DNA of 64,000 nucleotides, taken from positions 968,390 through 1,032,389 of the forward strand of contig BCHH01000002.1 in assembly GCA_001599595.1 (NCBI GenBank), given 5' to 3'. A program made the translations under genes and the position numbers. Shown piece by piece: positions 32,947 through 45,600 of the stretch (positions within the stretch are counted from its first letter, which is position 1; each line of letters begins with the position of its first letter). Origin of the DNA: Beverwykella pulmonaria (Eukaryota > Ascomycota > Dothideomycetes > Pleosporales > Melanommataceae). The notes under the pieces were generated by a model that made no database searches, had not been told where the DNA came from, and was given only the letters and a program-made list of their open reading frames with translations.

Positions 32947-33600
32947 GCGCTGGAACTTGAAGATGATAATTATGGTAAATGGTGAGAAGGTCGAGAGAAG
33001 TTTCATTACATGGCATGCATTTGGCGGAGTCATTCCTTGGGCACAGCATAGCGTGTTGGTGATGATAGCGTGATTCATGATACTTAATACTAATATCTCA
33101 GATTTCGAAATTCGAAATTTGGAGAGTTTATTCGATTTTTCACACTTTCAATCTCTGTGTATAATCTACCCATGTTTCTAATTCAGTCTTCTTATCCATG
33201 ACTGATCAACAGATGGACCAGGGACTGGAATCGAGTCCATGAGCGTGTTGACTATAGTGGTCTTTTCTCCCGTCGGCCTTCTCGTCTGCCATTGGGCCAG
33301 CCTGAATTAGGGCAACTGAAAACTGGAACAGCTAATCGAAGCTGAAAAGAGCATCCAGAACCATGTAAGTCCATCCACATTCTATTAATTCACTATCAAT
33401 ATCATTTTCCGGTGCCTCCCTTAAGCTACAGTATATGCACACAATTTTAGATATAGCTCAGCCACTGACTCCAGCTAGATTCACATCGCTACAACCGCAT
33501 ATCAGGAGTGCGGTGAGGTGTCGCCATTTAACGTCTCTTTGTGATTTCAATCCGTCATTCACCGTACACACGTGACAACGCGTTTGCGCTGCACCGCTAG
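32947..33600. other. Intergenic region left of a decayed gene
   Basis: This is the 3' flank of the small secreted-protein gene. Near 33100-33125 an ATTTCGAAATTCGAAATTT stretch forms a short inverted repeat that could act in 3' end formation. No gene is visible. Confidence 0.4.
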
Positions 33601-34480
33601 TCTACATCGGTATCTACACCACCTTCCTCTACATTACAGAGCCACCGTCAACAAACATAGAACCTGAGAGCCCCACCACACCACCCTACTGCTACTTCCA
33701 AAACGCCTTCACCGCACCCACCACCATGGACAGCACAACCTACAAACTGGACCTCGAGTCCGAAAAGGGTGCCTTCTCCGAGCAAACCACCTCCACCCCA
33801 ATCCCTGAAAAAGCCCCGTCTACCTAGAAAATACAAGTCACCGTCGACATGCTCGGAACACACGCTAACTAACACACCCATCACATATCGCTTGCGCTCC
33901 TCAACTAACGATCCACACTCTTCAAAACCCTCCGCTCATCACTAAACTCCATATTCCTCCCCGGTATCTCTCCCTACATATTCCAGTACTTCCTCAACTA
34001 CACACACTCCTCCATCTACTCTATCAACAAGCGCCTCCCACACTACAGTCCCATCCGTCAACACGCTCTATCCTGGGTCCTCGGGCAAGACCTCGGCACA
34101 TTCATTCCAAACTACCACCCTAATCGCTCTATGTGCGATCTTCTAGCCCTGAACGCGCGCAGGAACTAGCAATGCAACGTACAACCCGATAACGGCCACC
34201 AACATATCCCTCGTATGCGCAAACACACCTGGGGCTCAGTACTACGCTGAATTTTCTTCGACGCCGTAGCGAGCCACTGGACGCGCTTCGAGGCACAGAT
34301 CATCAGGAACCATATACCCCTCTACGACTTCATCTGAAGAAGTAGTGGTAGGATAGGCTGACCTGTACAATGCGCACATGGATTCCTGTCTGTGGTCGCG
34401 ATGAGTTTGATTTTTTTGCGGATGGGCGGAGGGGCGTGTGTTTGAAGGGCGTCGAGAGTATATTGGAGGGGAGGGGTAGG
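33601..34480 (+). pseudogene. Decayed protein-coding gene, family not recognised
   Basis: The plus strand shows protein-like sequence broken by stops and frame changes. One frame from about 33601 reads YIGIYTTFLYITEPPSTNIE and MDSTTYKLDLESEKGAFSEQ, stops at 33826, then resumes with FKTLRSSLNSIFLPGISPYI, YSINKRLPHYSPIRQHALSW and VLGQDLGTFIPNYHPNRSMC to about 34165. A second frame carries SNATYNPITATNISLVCANT and PGAQYYAEFS. A third carries FFDAVASHWTRFEAQIIRNH and IPLYDFI, ending in TGA at 34334. Near 34387-34446 a possible membrane segment (VVAMSLIFLRMG) appears. At least five stops and two frame changes are needed, so a functional product is very unlikely. The order suggests one original membrane or secreted protein. 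Confidence 0.6.
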
Positions 34481-35117
34481 GGGAGGAAGGAGTTACCGTT
34501 TTAGTTTCCGGTTAGGCCGGTGTTGATAAGTGTGATGTCAGGGATGAAGACGGGGACTAGGAATGGCACTGACGAGAGTCCTGTGGTCGATGAAGATGAG
34601 GAATTTGATATTTATTCGAGTATATTTATTTGAGTGAGGGCTTGGGGTTGAGTAGACCTGCTTTGCATGTGAGAAGCTACATTGGAATAGGCCCTTCTTT
34701 GAGGGATGGACATATTCCTTTTGATACTAGGAGTTTTACAGAAGCAATCTATGGTCGAGGAAGGCGAGATATGCGGTATGCAAACGTCAGCTTCGAGATA
34801 AGAAGTTAAAAGAGTTACCAAATCCTAGGACTGCAGTGAACGTGACTATCGAGCAAGCATATACAATTTCGTATTCCATATATACCACAACCCTCACCAC
34901 ATTTCCCAACCACCCATATACATCTCCTCATCATGATGAATGAATGCTATAAACAACAACGGACTCCATATAAAGAACCCCAACGCCGAACAAGCCCAGC
35001 CGCAAAACCTGTACCATAAACAAATAGTAAGCCATGGGGTGAAATAAGCAAGCAGGTTCTCATGCAGCTACAACAATTCCAATTCATCCCGATCCAATCC
35101 GCGAAAGCCCACCCCCC
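34481..35117. other. Intergenic region
   Basis: This lies between the decayed gene and the 3' end of the F-BAR gene. It contains G-rich remnants near 34465-34490 and AT-rich, ATATA-containing sequence near 34855-34885. I see no gene. Confidence 0.4.
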
Positions 35118-38100
35118 TTAACAGTTCTGCAAGTAATTACTGGGAACAAGACCTGGTCGCCCATTCTTACCGACAACTTCAGCTTCCCACCATCCATCGT
35201 CTTGCAAGCGCAACACGGCAAGGATATCGCCTTTAGCGAATGTAAGTTCTTCGGGGATTTGAGCCGTGTACAGGTACATGGCACGCGCTACACTGGGTAA
35301 GTTTCTACTCGTACCATACAAGGTCAGGAAAGGGGCTACTCACCATAATGCAGAATCATTCTGCCATCCTTGGTATACATTCTCGGTTCCGCAAGGCTCT
35401 TGCTCCTCTCACGTGGGGTCTGACTTGCGCCGCCACCGCTTCCGCCGCCATAGTTCATTTCACTTCCACCACTTCCGCCGCCGTAGTACGAGCTCTGGGG
35501 TCGCTGCTGGCTTCCACCTCCTCTGCCCCTCTGGCTACCACCATAAACACTCCCGGCTCCTCGCTCACTGCCAGGCCCAGGCGCAAGTTGAAGCGCCATG
35601 TCACTTCCTCGGGAACTGCTGGGACGATCATAAGACTGGCGGAACTGCGGTTGTGGACTAACGGCCCTAGAGATTGGAGCTGCCCGAGAACTGGGACGAG
35701 TGTTATTAGCGAATGCGGGCTGGGGAGACACCGCGCGAGGAGCAGCAGCATGACCAGGTGAGCCACCCCGAGACGATGAGTAGGAATTCCTTCCGGCGGT
35801 ACTATACTGGGGCTTGATAGGACTTGCAGTTTGTGCTCGAGGTCTGCCTCCAGCGTTGGACGCCGCATATGGGTTCGGCGATACAGCGCGGTATGCTGCT
35901 GGGGATTGGGCTTGCTGTTGGGGCCTGCTTCCTGCATTCGATGCTGCGTACGGGTTCGGCGAAGCTGAGCGATACGCGGCTGGGGATTGAGCCTGTTGCT
36001 GTTGAGGTCGTCCACCTGCATTAGATGCTGCGTATGGGTTCGGCGATGCTGAGCGGCGTGCTGCCGGGGATTGAGGCTGTTGTTGAGCAGTGTACAGCCC
36101 AGGGCGAGGGCTTGTAGCTCGAGGGGGACCTGGAGAAGGAGCCCGTGCTGTTTCTTGAACAGCGGCGCCACGGGTTGATGGTCGAGAAGCTGTATTAGTG
36201 TTGAACATGCTAGTCTTTTGATCAATGTACATTTGCGTAGTCTTTTGCATTTGTCGTGAAGTGTGGGCTGGCTGTGGAGCACCAAGTCGAGATATTGGTG
36301 GCTGTTCATATGAAGGTGGCGGTGTTCCTCGCTGGGCAGCATTCATATTGGCATTCGTGAGAGGTGTAGGCATACCACCGGGAGGTCCTGCGCCTACACT
36401 AGGTGTAGCTGGAGGCGCTGGAGTGGCGAGACCATGATAACGGTCTGCGGACACTCTCACAGAGCCTTGCTTTGTAACGCCTTTGAGTTCTGCAAGAGCC
36501 TGAGCAATCGGGTCTAATTCTTCTTGTGGTTCCTTCTGCGATCTCGGTTGCTTGCGAGTATCCGGCGATGCGACATCGAAGACATTGTTCCCAATATTGA
36601 GCTGGAAATTAGCACGAGGGTCTACAGGTTCTGGACTCGCAGACCGTGCACTTCCAAGAATAGTGCCAGGGGCTCCTTTGCCGAATGGTCGAGTCGGGCT
36701 TGTGTTCTCGTTATTTCCTCGCCTTGACGCGGGGCCCCATGTGTTTCGATTGCTCGGTGTGATGGAAGCTGGAGGCTCTTCTTTGTCATGCTTGCTCTTC
36801 CTTCGAAATGGGCTGTGATGCTGGAAAAATGAACTCTTCTTTTTCTGGACCTGTCGGTCCTCGAGAGGCTGAGGAATTGGTGCCATTGGTTTCCCTGGAG
36901 ATGCTGACCCACTGGGTGGTTCAATGCTCGAGAATGATGTAGGGCTAGAGTAGTCGCTCTGCGAGTCTCTGCTCGAAGGCCGGATGGGGCTTGGAATGTT
37001 GTTTCTCTCCAAAGGAGGTGGGATCCGACAGAACTGTGTCATGCCTTCCATTGGGTAGTCATTGTGTGGAACTTGACTCTGCTGATATTGGTGGCGGGCT
37101 TGTTGTTGTGCTTGAACTAACCGTGGATCAGGTTGTATCCCTCTTGACGACTGTTGAGCAGGCTGAGCAGGCTGCGTAGACTGTACGGGCTGCGGAGGCT
37201 GCGAAGGCTGCGTTGGCTGCGTTGGCTGCGTTGGTTTCGTCGGCTTTGTTGGATGTGCTGGTTGCGTTGGCTGCGTTGGCTTTGAAGGTTGCACGGGCTG
37301 TACGGGCAATGCAGCAGGTGTAGTTTCCCCAAGCAATTCTCGAGCTAGCGGATTATTGGGATCGTGGTGTGATTCAAACATGGAAGGTTGGGGTGATGAC
37401 GTGCGATATGTCGGGTTCATGGTCCTTTGGAATTGAGCTACCGAGTAGTGACCGTCGTCAGAGACTTCGGAAGCAGTGTCGGCCGTGTCTCCTCGGCAGA
37501 AGTTGATAAACTTTGGAGGATCTGGAATCTCCTGTCCCGTGCCACTGTCCTTGATGAATGCTGTGATATCTTTTGCAACATCGCAGTCTTCCAACGACAA
37601 ACGAATCTTCTCACACGCGGCATCATCGCTGACACATACGGTGGAGGAAATATTCGCAAAGCTCCATAGGCTGCTCTTGGTGTAGTCGATGCGCTCTTCC
37701 TCAAGGTCTTGGAATTTCTGGTTCTTGTTAGCCTTGACCCCAGAGTACACTTAGGGCACACTTACATCACAGGCGGCCTTCCAGTCTCTGTTCCACCGTC
37801 CTGTTGTCTCTTCTAGTGCTTTGACAGCCGCTTCGTATTCCGTACTTGTGGTTGACATATTGATCTGTGTTTTCTCCAGTTTCGCCTTGTTCTTTCGTTC
37901 TTCCTGGCCCATTACCATATGCGCCTGCGCGAGAAATCCCTTAATTTTCAAACAGTCTTGTTCGTATCGGTCGCGAGCTTTGTTTACAGTGGCGGTCTGC
38001 TGCATTTTGACCTTGAGCAACTTTTCAATGCCGTTTTGGACAATCTTCCTACGCTCCTTCATTCCACCAGCAAATGCAGCCAGAGGTTCCTCCAGCTCCG

Positions 38101-38514
38101 TCTTCATCTGAGCAGCAATGCTGGCATGTGACTTGCCCATGGTCTCCACCTCTCCGCGGATTATATCGAGGGACATTCGTAGCGTTCCGGATTCGGAGGA
38201 ACCGAGAGGTTTACGGGACAGGTTGAGGAGTTTCCGGGCATATTCGTCTTCGATAGCTGCTCGTGCTGGAATCTCTTAGCATTGAAGCACCCGGCGAGGG
38301 TGAGAAGCAGACGCACCAACGTAAAACGATTTTAGTTCGTCTGATGTGACTTTGGCGTTATGGAGGCGCTCGAGCATAGGACCAACGCCAGCGTCATCTT
38401 TGCCCCAGAAGTTGTTGGCAACTACCTATCATCAGCAGAGATCAAGACGAGATGCACTTTGGGCCTACAAGAAAGAGAGACTGAGGGCGGCTCTGAGATG
38501 GAAGTCCCACCCAT
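35118..38514 (-). CDS. F-BAR/SH3 cytokinesis protein (Cdc15/Imp2/Hof1 type)
   Basis: Five exons (38514-38511, 38421-38317, 38265-37766, 37717-35344, 35287-35118) give 1050 aa. The proposed start is an ATG whose exon holds only 4 coding nt and splices to VANNFWGKDDAGVGPMLERL; a different first exon is possible. Residues 1 to about 270 form the F-BAR domain (FCH part with ARAAIEDEYARKLLNL, then heptad-rich MGKSHASIAAQMKTELEEPL). The long middle is disordered and Pro/Ser-rich, with a PTQPTQ-type repeat and three copies of a SPNPYAASNAG unit. The C-terminal SH3 domain has ALYDY-like ARAMYLYTAQIPEELTFAKG, DDGWWEAEV and PSNYLQ. In yeasts such proteins scaffold the contractile ring and septum at the membrane. 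Phosphorylation of the disordered middle is expected from family behaviour, not seen here. Confidence 0.9.
35848..36080 (-). repeat. Coding tandem repeat, three units of about 84 nt
   Basis: Three consecutive units encode variants of SPAAYRSASPNPYAASNAG followed by a Q-rich GRPQQQ spacer. They lie inside the disordered middle of the F-BAR gene. The nucleotide copies are clearly related but differ by many substitutions, so the duplication is not recent; spacer length varies by a codon or two. Confidence 0.75.
37141..37310 (-). repeat. Pro-Thr-Gln coding minisatellite in the F-BAR gene
   Basis: A run of short imperfect units encodes PTQPTQ, PTKPTK, PSQP and PVQS triplets, about 50 residues. 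The units are multiples of 3 nt, so slippage would keep the frame. Confidence 0.75.
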
Positions 38515-39622
38515 TGCGCCGGGTGTTGTTTATCGACGCGGGTGGAGCGAATGGTGTTAGCGACAGCGACGACAAGGTATTGCTCAGCAGCCGTGGTAGA
38601 GATAGGATATGCGTAAGATGCTGGGATATGAGAGTAGGAGGCACGGCGTCGAGGACGACTTGGTGTTGAGTGAGGACCGGGTTAGGTGAGGGCGTGCTCA
38701 ATATTTACCCTGAATTTGCCCTGGCAACGAGGTCTTGGCGCAGCCCTATGATCTCGCAACCGAGACCCTTCACCGGCCACACCATGAGTGTTTTGCTTTT
38801 TTCGTCCTCTGTCATGCTCAGACACGATTTTGCTTTGTCCAGCTTGCTGCACATTTCCTGACTTTAGTGGATGGCCAATCTCACTTCAAGCGTATACAAC
38901 TACTTCTAGCCACAGACTAAGAGGATTCATCGAGCCTTCCGCTGTCCTAATATATCCGCTAGGGATTTTCTAAGGCTTCTTGCACGTTGATCAATAGAAC
39001 AAGGATTCATACGGCTCCTCAGATTGCTGTCCTGCTCTCCCGTAGCAGCCGCCAATCTGGAGAGTGCGCCCTAGCTTGGACGGCGGCCGCACAAGTCTCA
39101 CGCTCGCCTGTCGCATGATGTACTGTGTAGGATCCTGGTCCTGGTAATTGAGCAAGGAAAACCGGGTGGGCTTGTGAGGTTCCCAAAGGCTAGCAGGAAG
39201 GACAATATCAACGGCGGACCGCACTGTGCATGCATATAGGGAGCGGGACATGGACATGGAGATGATATGGAGCGGTGCGCTCCTTCTAGCATTGGGACCT
39301 GCATTATTCACCGCAAGGTGCAGTGCAACCAAGCAGCAGCCGCCTAGAATAATTTAGTACCTCTTCTCTGCAGTGTATGTTTTCGCAGAAGCAGTACTTA
39401 TGCGCGTGCAAACATGAGCCTGTAAAACATACAAGACCATAGCGACTCCCCGCCGTGAACGCCCCGACAGCCCGCCCACGTGCCAAGCCTCGGTGTCGAA
39501 TCGCAACTGCACCTCGCGCCCATATCACTCCCAAAAACTCATCTCCAACACTCTCCCTCCCATCTCCCCACAACCCTCCCCACTCAAACCGCCCACGCGC
39601 CGCTCATGGAAACATCATCCTG
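38515..39622. other. Bidirectional promoter region, F-BAR gene and NOT1
   Basis: This 1.1-kb interval separates the divergent starts. The F-BAR leader may contain further non-coding exon sequence. The right end is the CCT/CA-rich NOT1 leader, which includes the uORF at 39606. No independent gene is visible. Confidence 0.5.
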
Positions 39623-39623
39623 A
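39606..39623 (+). promoter_or_regulatory. Five-codon uORF with stop-start overlap at NOT1
   Basis: ATG 39606 opens five codons (MetGluThrSerSer) ending in TGA 39621-39623. The A of that stop is the A of the NOT1 ATG (TGATG). Both ATGs have C at -3, so initiation at each may be inefficient. The geometry suits termination-reinitiation. Confidence 0.45.
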
Positions 39624-42600
39624 TGAGCCAGCAACACCCTTGGGGCTCCTCGAGACACCAGCAGAGTACACGTCTGACCCCCATTTCTACCGCATTCGCC
39701 CAAGAACAACGAAACACTCCGTCGCCTAACGGCACGCGCCCGGCCTTTTCGCCCGCTGCTTCCAACTTCCCATCGCTACCCCCTTCCACTACGCGTCTCG
39801 TCGGCAGCCGCAAGTCGTCGGCCGCGTCCTCCACGTCCGCCCCCTTCTCGCCCTCACACTCTGGACAGCAGCTCCCCGCCAGCCAGCTGCTGTCCTCCAG
39901 GTCCAGAATCATAGCGCCCAATCCCGCCTCTCATCTGGGTTCCTCCGCCGCAGCCTTGCCAACCGCATTGCAGGGTGGTGGTGGTGTATCGAGTAGCGGC
40001 GGAGGGGCCCCAAAGCTCACCCGTGCTTCGCCTTCCCTGTCCGTGTCGAGTACTGTGGGATCGCCCAACACGGCTGGAAACCCGCCCTCCAGCGCTTCTG
40101 TACAGAACCTCTCACGGATTGTCATTGCGCAAGTTTTCTTGCTGCTCAGCCAGTTTGGGCCCGTTAAGGACGACAAGGATCGGGCAAGGTGGGAAATACA
40201 AACTGAACAGATTCGGAAGGTCAGTGCATTCCACCTTGATTTCATTTGGAACCAGAACACTGACGGGCCCCGAAGCTCATTGAATCCAACGGCATGGAAG
40301 TCTTCACCAAATACTTCAGGCGCTTGCTGCAACAAAATGCGGCGCAAGTATTCTCCACTCCAGGGAGAACAGTAGACGGCAATGGGAGTTATCACATGCT
40401 CGTGGGTGAGATGCAGAAGCTCAGGAAAGATCCTGAACAGGCTGGAAAGATTGCCGAGTCCCTCGATACCACAGAAGGGGACCTGTATCGCGACTTTGAC
40501 CTGTCTGCATTCATGTCACACTTCCAGCTAGATCCGATCGCGAAGACACTTCTAGCGCTGGCGTGTAGATCAGCGACCAAGGCCGACCTCCGGAACAAAG
40601 GTTAGTATTTTCTTTTTTTCCTCTAACGCTACCATATTGACCCTGAGCAGCCGATGCGATCCTGTCCGGTGTAAGCGAAGAACTGATGATGACTATTGCG
40701 CGCCCCGCCGCTGGCCAGTCCGACGACCTCCACCCCGATTTACTAGCCTTCCTTATCGAGCAGCTTCTTCAGGACCCGCCACAAGATTGGAACGAAGAGA
40801 AAAAGAGTTCTCTGTCATATGCTGTTCAAGTGCGATATCAGAATCTTCAACAGGCGGCAGTCCCAGTTGAAGTGGACTCGTTGCTTCAACTGGTCGAGCT
40901 TACCGATGGCTCGCAGAACCCTCTAGTGAAACTGGTACAGCGCGCAGGTCCACGAGCCACAGCGACCGTGGATTCTTGCAAAGATTTACTCGCATCAGCC
41001 GAGACACGCGACATCAGCTACCAACAAGTTGCCATGGTGCTTTTGTACATGGCGTTGTCTAAGGGATACAACGCGAAAAATTTCGTGGCTGCGCTCAGAG
41101 AGCATCGAACTGGCCAGCGGTTAGATTGGCAGGATGTCGTCCACGCATTTGACCGGGAGAACCTGCGAGTCGCGAAGTCCCAATTCCTTACCATATACAA
41201 TGCCCTGTTGCCGATCGCTACCGAGTCCGACTCTTTCGACATCCAGCTTCTTTGGGGCGGAGCATGGCAAAATGAAATGGCACAACTTTCATTTCTTATG
41301 TGCTACCTGTCTTGCACGCCGGAGGAGCTCGATGTATCCCAGATTCCACGACTACGGGTCTCTTATACGGCAAAGACTTTTGAAGGGGCATCAGATGAGA
41401 TTAAAGCACTTGCGGAGGAAGCAGCCAAACACCCATATGTGTCTTTGGACGCCACGACCGCACTCTTTGGCATGATCTTCCGATCGTCTGATTCGTACCA
41501 CTCAGCCCAACTCCTAGGCATTCCCGATGCCATCATCAACCCCCATACGGCTGAATTTCTCATCTCTGCAGTCGCAGTACCAAAACCTTGGGGCGCGCTA
41601 CAAGAGCAGGCTTTAAAACAACTATTCGACCCTTACTTCATGAAGAAACTCCCAGACTATAATTTTGTCTTGTATGGTCTTTGGCAGCAAGATACGCAGT
41701 GGCTTGTCGAACGATTTGTCGACTCGTATAGTGGAGATCTTATGTCATTGACCCTCATCATGGAACACGCTACAACAAACGGCTGGTTGGAAGCTTTGAT
41801 CCGAAGCAACACTGATATCAGTCTTGATCTGGCAGCACAAGCACACGCTCGTGGTCTTTTCGAAATCGAGCCCTGGTTGCAGCAAACATTTGAGCAGGCC
41901 GGACAACTCTTCCGGAGGATATTGACGAACTTTCTTAGTGCAAGAGCATCAGACGAGATGCAGAGCTCGCGCGACGACCACCACCCAATTAGCCTTCCTC
42001 TGGCTGTCAAAACTGTACACCCCTTACTCTGGTTTCTCGCCGAATGTGGGCTTCCTGAACCGGAACTCCTGCCTCTTCAGAGGACCTGTATTCAAGCTTA
42101 TCCGCGCTTGATCAATTACGGTGAAGGTGTGGATGAGATCATTGACGCAAACGGAAAGAACGGCAATGGCCTCCCAGACGAGGCTGACAAGAAGATGCAA
42201 GAACACTTCAAGAACATGTACAGTGGCGAGAGTGATGTTCGTGACATCATTGCCATCTTGAAGAAGTACAAGGAATCGCAAGATCCCGCTGAGCAAGATC
42301 TGTTTGCCTGTATGATTCATGGCTTGTTTGACGAGTACAATTGTTTTGGAGAGTACCCGCTTGAGGCCCTAGCGACGACGGCGGTTCTTTTCGGCGGCAT
42401 TATTAACTTCAATCTCCTATCACGGATCGCACTACAAGTGGGTTTGGCGATGGTACTTGAAGCCGTTCAAGATTATCGACCTGAGGATTCTATGTACAAG
42501 TTTGGCCTCCAAGCTCTCCTCCACTTCGGGAGCCGACTTCCAGAGTGGCCTAACTACTGCGATCAATTGCTCATTGTACCTGGTCTCCAAGGAACCGAAA

Positions 42601-45600
42601 TTTATACCAAAGCGGAAGAGGTAGTCGGACAGCAGGTTGGTGAAATCAACGGCGAGTCTCAAAATGGAATTGGCCTGACAAACGGTAATAATATGGATGA
42701 GCTACTTCAAGCAGAGTCTGTTGTCCCGAAATTCCAATGTCTTCACGTAGACCCGCCACTACAGTCTGAGGCTTATGACGAGCCCGATGAGGACGTCCAG
42801 GACAAGGTTTTGTTTGTCCTTAACAACGTGTCAGAACGCAACTTGCGTGATAAGATTGGCGCCCTTACTGAGGCTGTAGAGGACAAACATCACCAATGGT
42901 TCGCTGGATATCTTGTAGAAGAACGCGCTAAGATGCAACCCAACTTTCAGCAGCTGTACCTCGACATGCTGGAGCTCTTCAACAACAACAAGCTTTGGGC
43001 TGAAGTTCTTCGGGAGACATATCTTACTGTTATTCGCATGCTCAACAGCGACGGAGCTCTGGGATCCACCGAACGCACGCATCTCAAAAATCTCGGTGGC
43101 TGGCTCGGATCTTTGACAATAGCTCGCGATCAACCGATCAAGTTTCGCAACATCTCGTTCAAGGATCTATTGATCGAAGGCTACGACACAGACCGTCTTT
43201 TGCTTGTCATTCCCTTCACTTGTAAAGTTCTTGTACAGGCTGCCAAGTCTACAGTATTCAGGCCGCCAAACCCGTGGTTGATGGAAATCATTCGCGTTCT
43301 TATGGAGCTCTATCACTACGCGGACCTGAAGCTCAACCAGAAATTTGAAATTGAGGTTCTTTGCAAAGGATTGGACCTCGACCACAAGGACATCGAGCCC
43401 TCGGACAGTATCCGGACCCGGCCTCAAGCCGAGGAAGAGTTCTTGAACCCTATGATCTCTGACGGGTTGGAGGCTTTCAGTGACCTCTCAATTATGAGTC
43501 TCAACCGTGCTCGTGGCCCCAGTGAGCGGTTCTCATCCGCAGCCATCACAGCCGCTTTACCTGATTTCACTAACCAGCTTGTCTATCCTCCATCTGGGAA
43601 CAATGTAGTTCCGCCGGCCGCTTTGAAGAAAATCTTTCTCACATCAGTTTCTCAAGCTATTCAAGAAATCATTGCTCCAGTGGTAGAGCGTTCTGTCACT
43701 ATTGCTGCCATCTCAACATCCCAGCTCATCAGCAAGGACTTTGCCATGGAACCAGACGAGGAGAAACTACGTCAGGCCGCCCACACAGTTGTGAAGTCGC
43801 TGTCTGGCGCATTGGCTCTTGTTACCTGCAAAGAACCTCTGCGCATGAGCATTATGAACAATATTCGCGTCATGGCGCGGGATCTGCCAGAGCAAGCTCT
43901 TCCTGAGGGCCATGTTCTGATGTTTGTCAACGACAACTTGGACCTTGTTTGCAGTACTGTGGAACAAGCCGCAGAAGTGTCCTCCATGACTGAGATTGAC
44001 ATGCAAATCGAGGAGTCGGTCCGAGTACGCCGACTGTTCCGCAACAGTCGTCCGAACGAGCCCTTTAAGGATGCCAATATCAGCCAATGGGCATTCTATA
44101 TCCCTGAGCCTTACAAACAGACACCGGGCGGACTGAACCGAGAGCAACTTGCTATCTATGAGGAGTTTGGACGGCAATCAAGAGGGCTTCCCCATGCAAA
44201 CAACGCTTCGCAGGATAGTGGGCGACAGGTTCCCGACGTTCTACAAGACCAGTTTGCCGCAGTGCCCAGTCTACCCACCCCAGCCGCCGCTCCTGCAGAG
44301 CCACGGCAACCAGTACAGCAGCCACGACACCAGAACCTTCAGGCAGCGCATGCCCCGCCAACGCAGCAACAGTTGAATGGCTTCATGGAGACTCCAGGAT
44401 CAGAGCGCAGCCAGCGCAGCGTGGAAGATCTCCTGCTTGAGCTAACACACAAAGTGAAAGAAGCACCCGAGGAACGCCTGATAGAGCTTGATCCCAACCA
44501 TTCTATCATCCAGACTTTCGAGGAGCTTGTCCGGAATATCGAATTCGCCGGCGCCAACAAAGATCCCTGGGCTTTCCGTATCGCTGGTCAAGTGACGAAT
44601 CATCTATTTTCCGACCAGCTCCGTCGATTAGAGATTGAGATTCTGGCACATCTTTTGTCAAATCTATGCCAACTTTCTGTCCAAACCTCCCGACAGGTAT
44701 TGATGTGGCTTGCAACAATGCATGATGATGATAGAATCTTCAACGCCACGGTCATGGTATCCTTAATTCAAGTAGAACTCATGGATATGCACCGCCTCAA
44801 CACAACAATCGCGAAGGCTCTTGAACAACGACGTGTGGCGGCAGTTGAAATGCTCTCCAACTTGATGGACGAGATTCTGCTGAATGAGCATCCAGTTGCC
44901 TTGCGTGCTGAGTTTGCATTATCAATTGATGCTCTTACACGCTGGCTCGCAGAGGATCCGAGTCTCGAGATCGGGAAAGAGCTTATTGCTAAACTGCAGG
45001 TATCACCTTCCGACCAGTCTCTGACGCCACCAGCAACTGGGAACAAGGACCAACTGGAGTACGTCTTCGAGGAATGGGTACAACTGCAGCACCCAGATAC
45101 GCCAAAGAAGTCGATTGTGGCCTTTATCTATCAACTACACCAGGAGAAGGTTTTGAAGAGCCAGGAGGACTCCATTGCATTTATTCGCACTTGCGTTGAT
45201 GCATGTGTCGCTTCGTATGAACGTGAAATGTCGCTGCCCTACGGTACCGGAAACCCAGATACCGCAACCGTCAAGGTGGACGCCCTAGGCAAGTTAATTG
45301 TCGATTTGGTCATTTACCAGGGCGAACAAGACGGTGCTGTCAAAGAGAGCAAGGCAAAGTACCTTGACAATATCCTTCTTGTCGTGATATTGGTCCTTTG
45401 CCACCATCAAGATACTCGACAGGACGCGTTCAATCAAAAGGTCTTCTTCCGACTCTTCTCCGCGATCCTCTTTCAGCTGAACGACGCAGCGAAAGACGAT
45501 GTCTTCGCAGGATATAGGGCTGACATCTTCCTCGCGGTCGCTCGAGCGTTTCTGATTTTAGAACCCCGAAATTTTCCGCGCTTCACCTTCTCATGGCTAA

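Noticed and set aside
33181..33290. GGACTGGAATCGAGTCC sequence as a possible tRNA T-arm.
   Set aside because: The B-box does not match GGTTCGANTCC and no acceptor, D or anticodon stem can be folded around it.
33648..33884. Gly/Val-rich minus-strand open frame in the decayed-gene region.
   Set aside because: It is antisense to the readable plus-strand protein remnants and has no signature of its own.
35455..36342. A 295-codon alternative frame on the minus strand within the F-BAR gene.
   Set aside because: It is a frame-shifted reading of the Pro/Ser/Gln-rich repeats; His/Leu/Arg-rich output is a composition effect.
37117..37332. Short regular repeats as a possible CRISPR-like array.
   Set aside because: Units are contiguous codon triplets without unique spacers, inside a eukaryotic coding exon.
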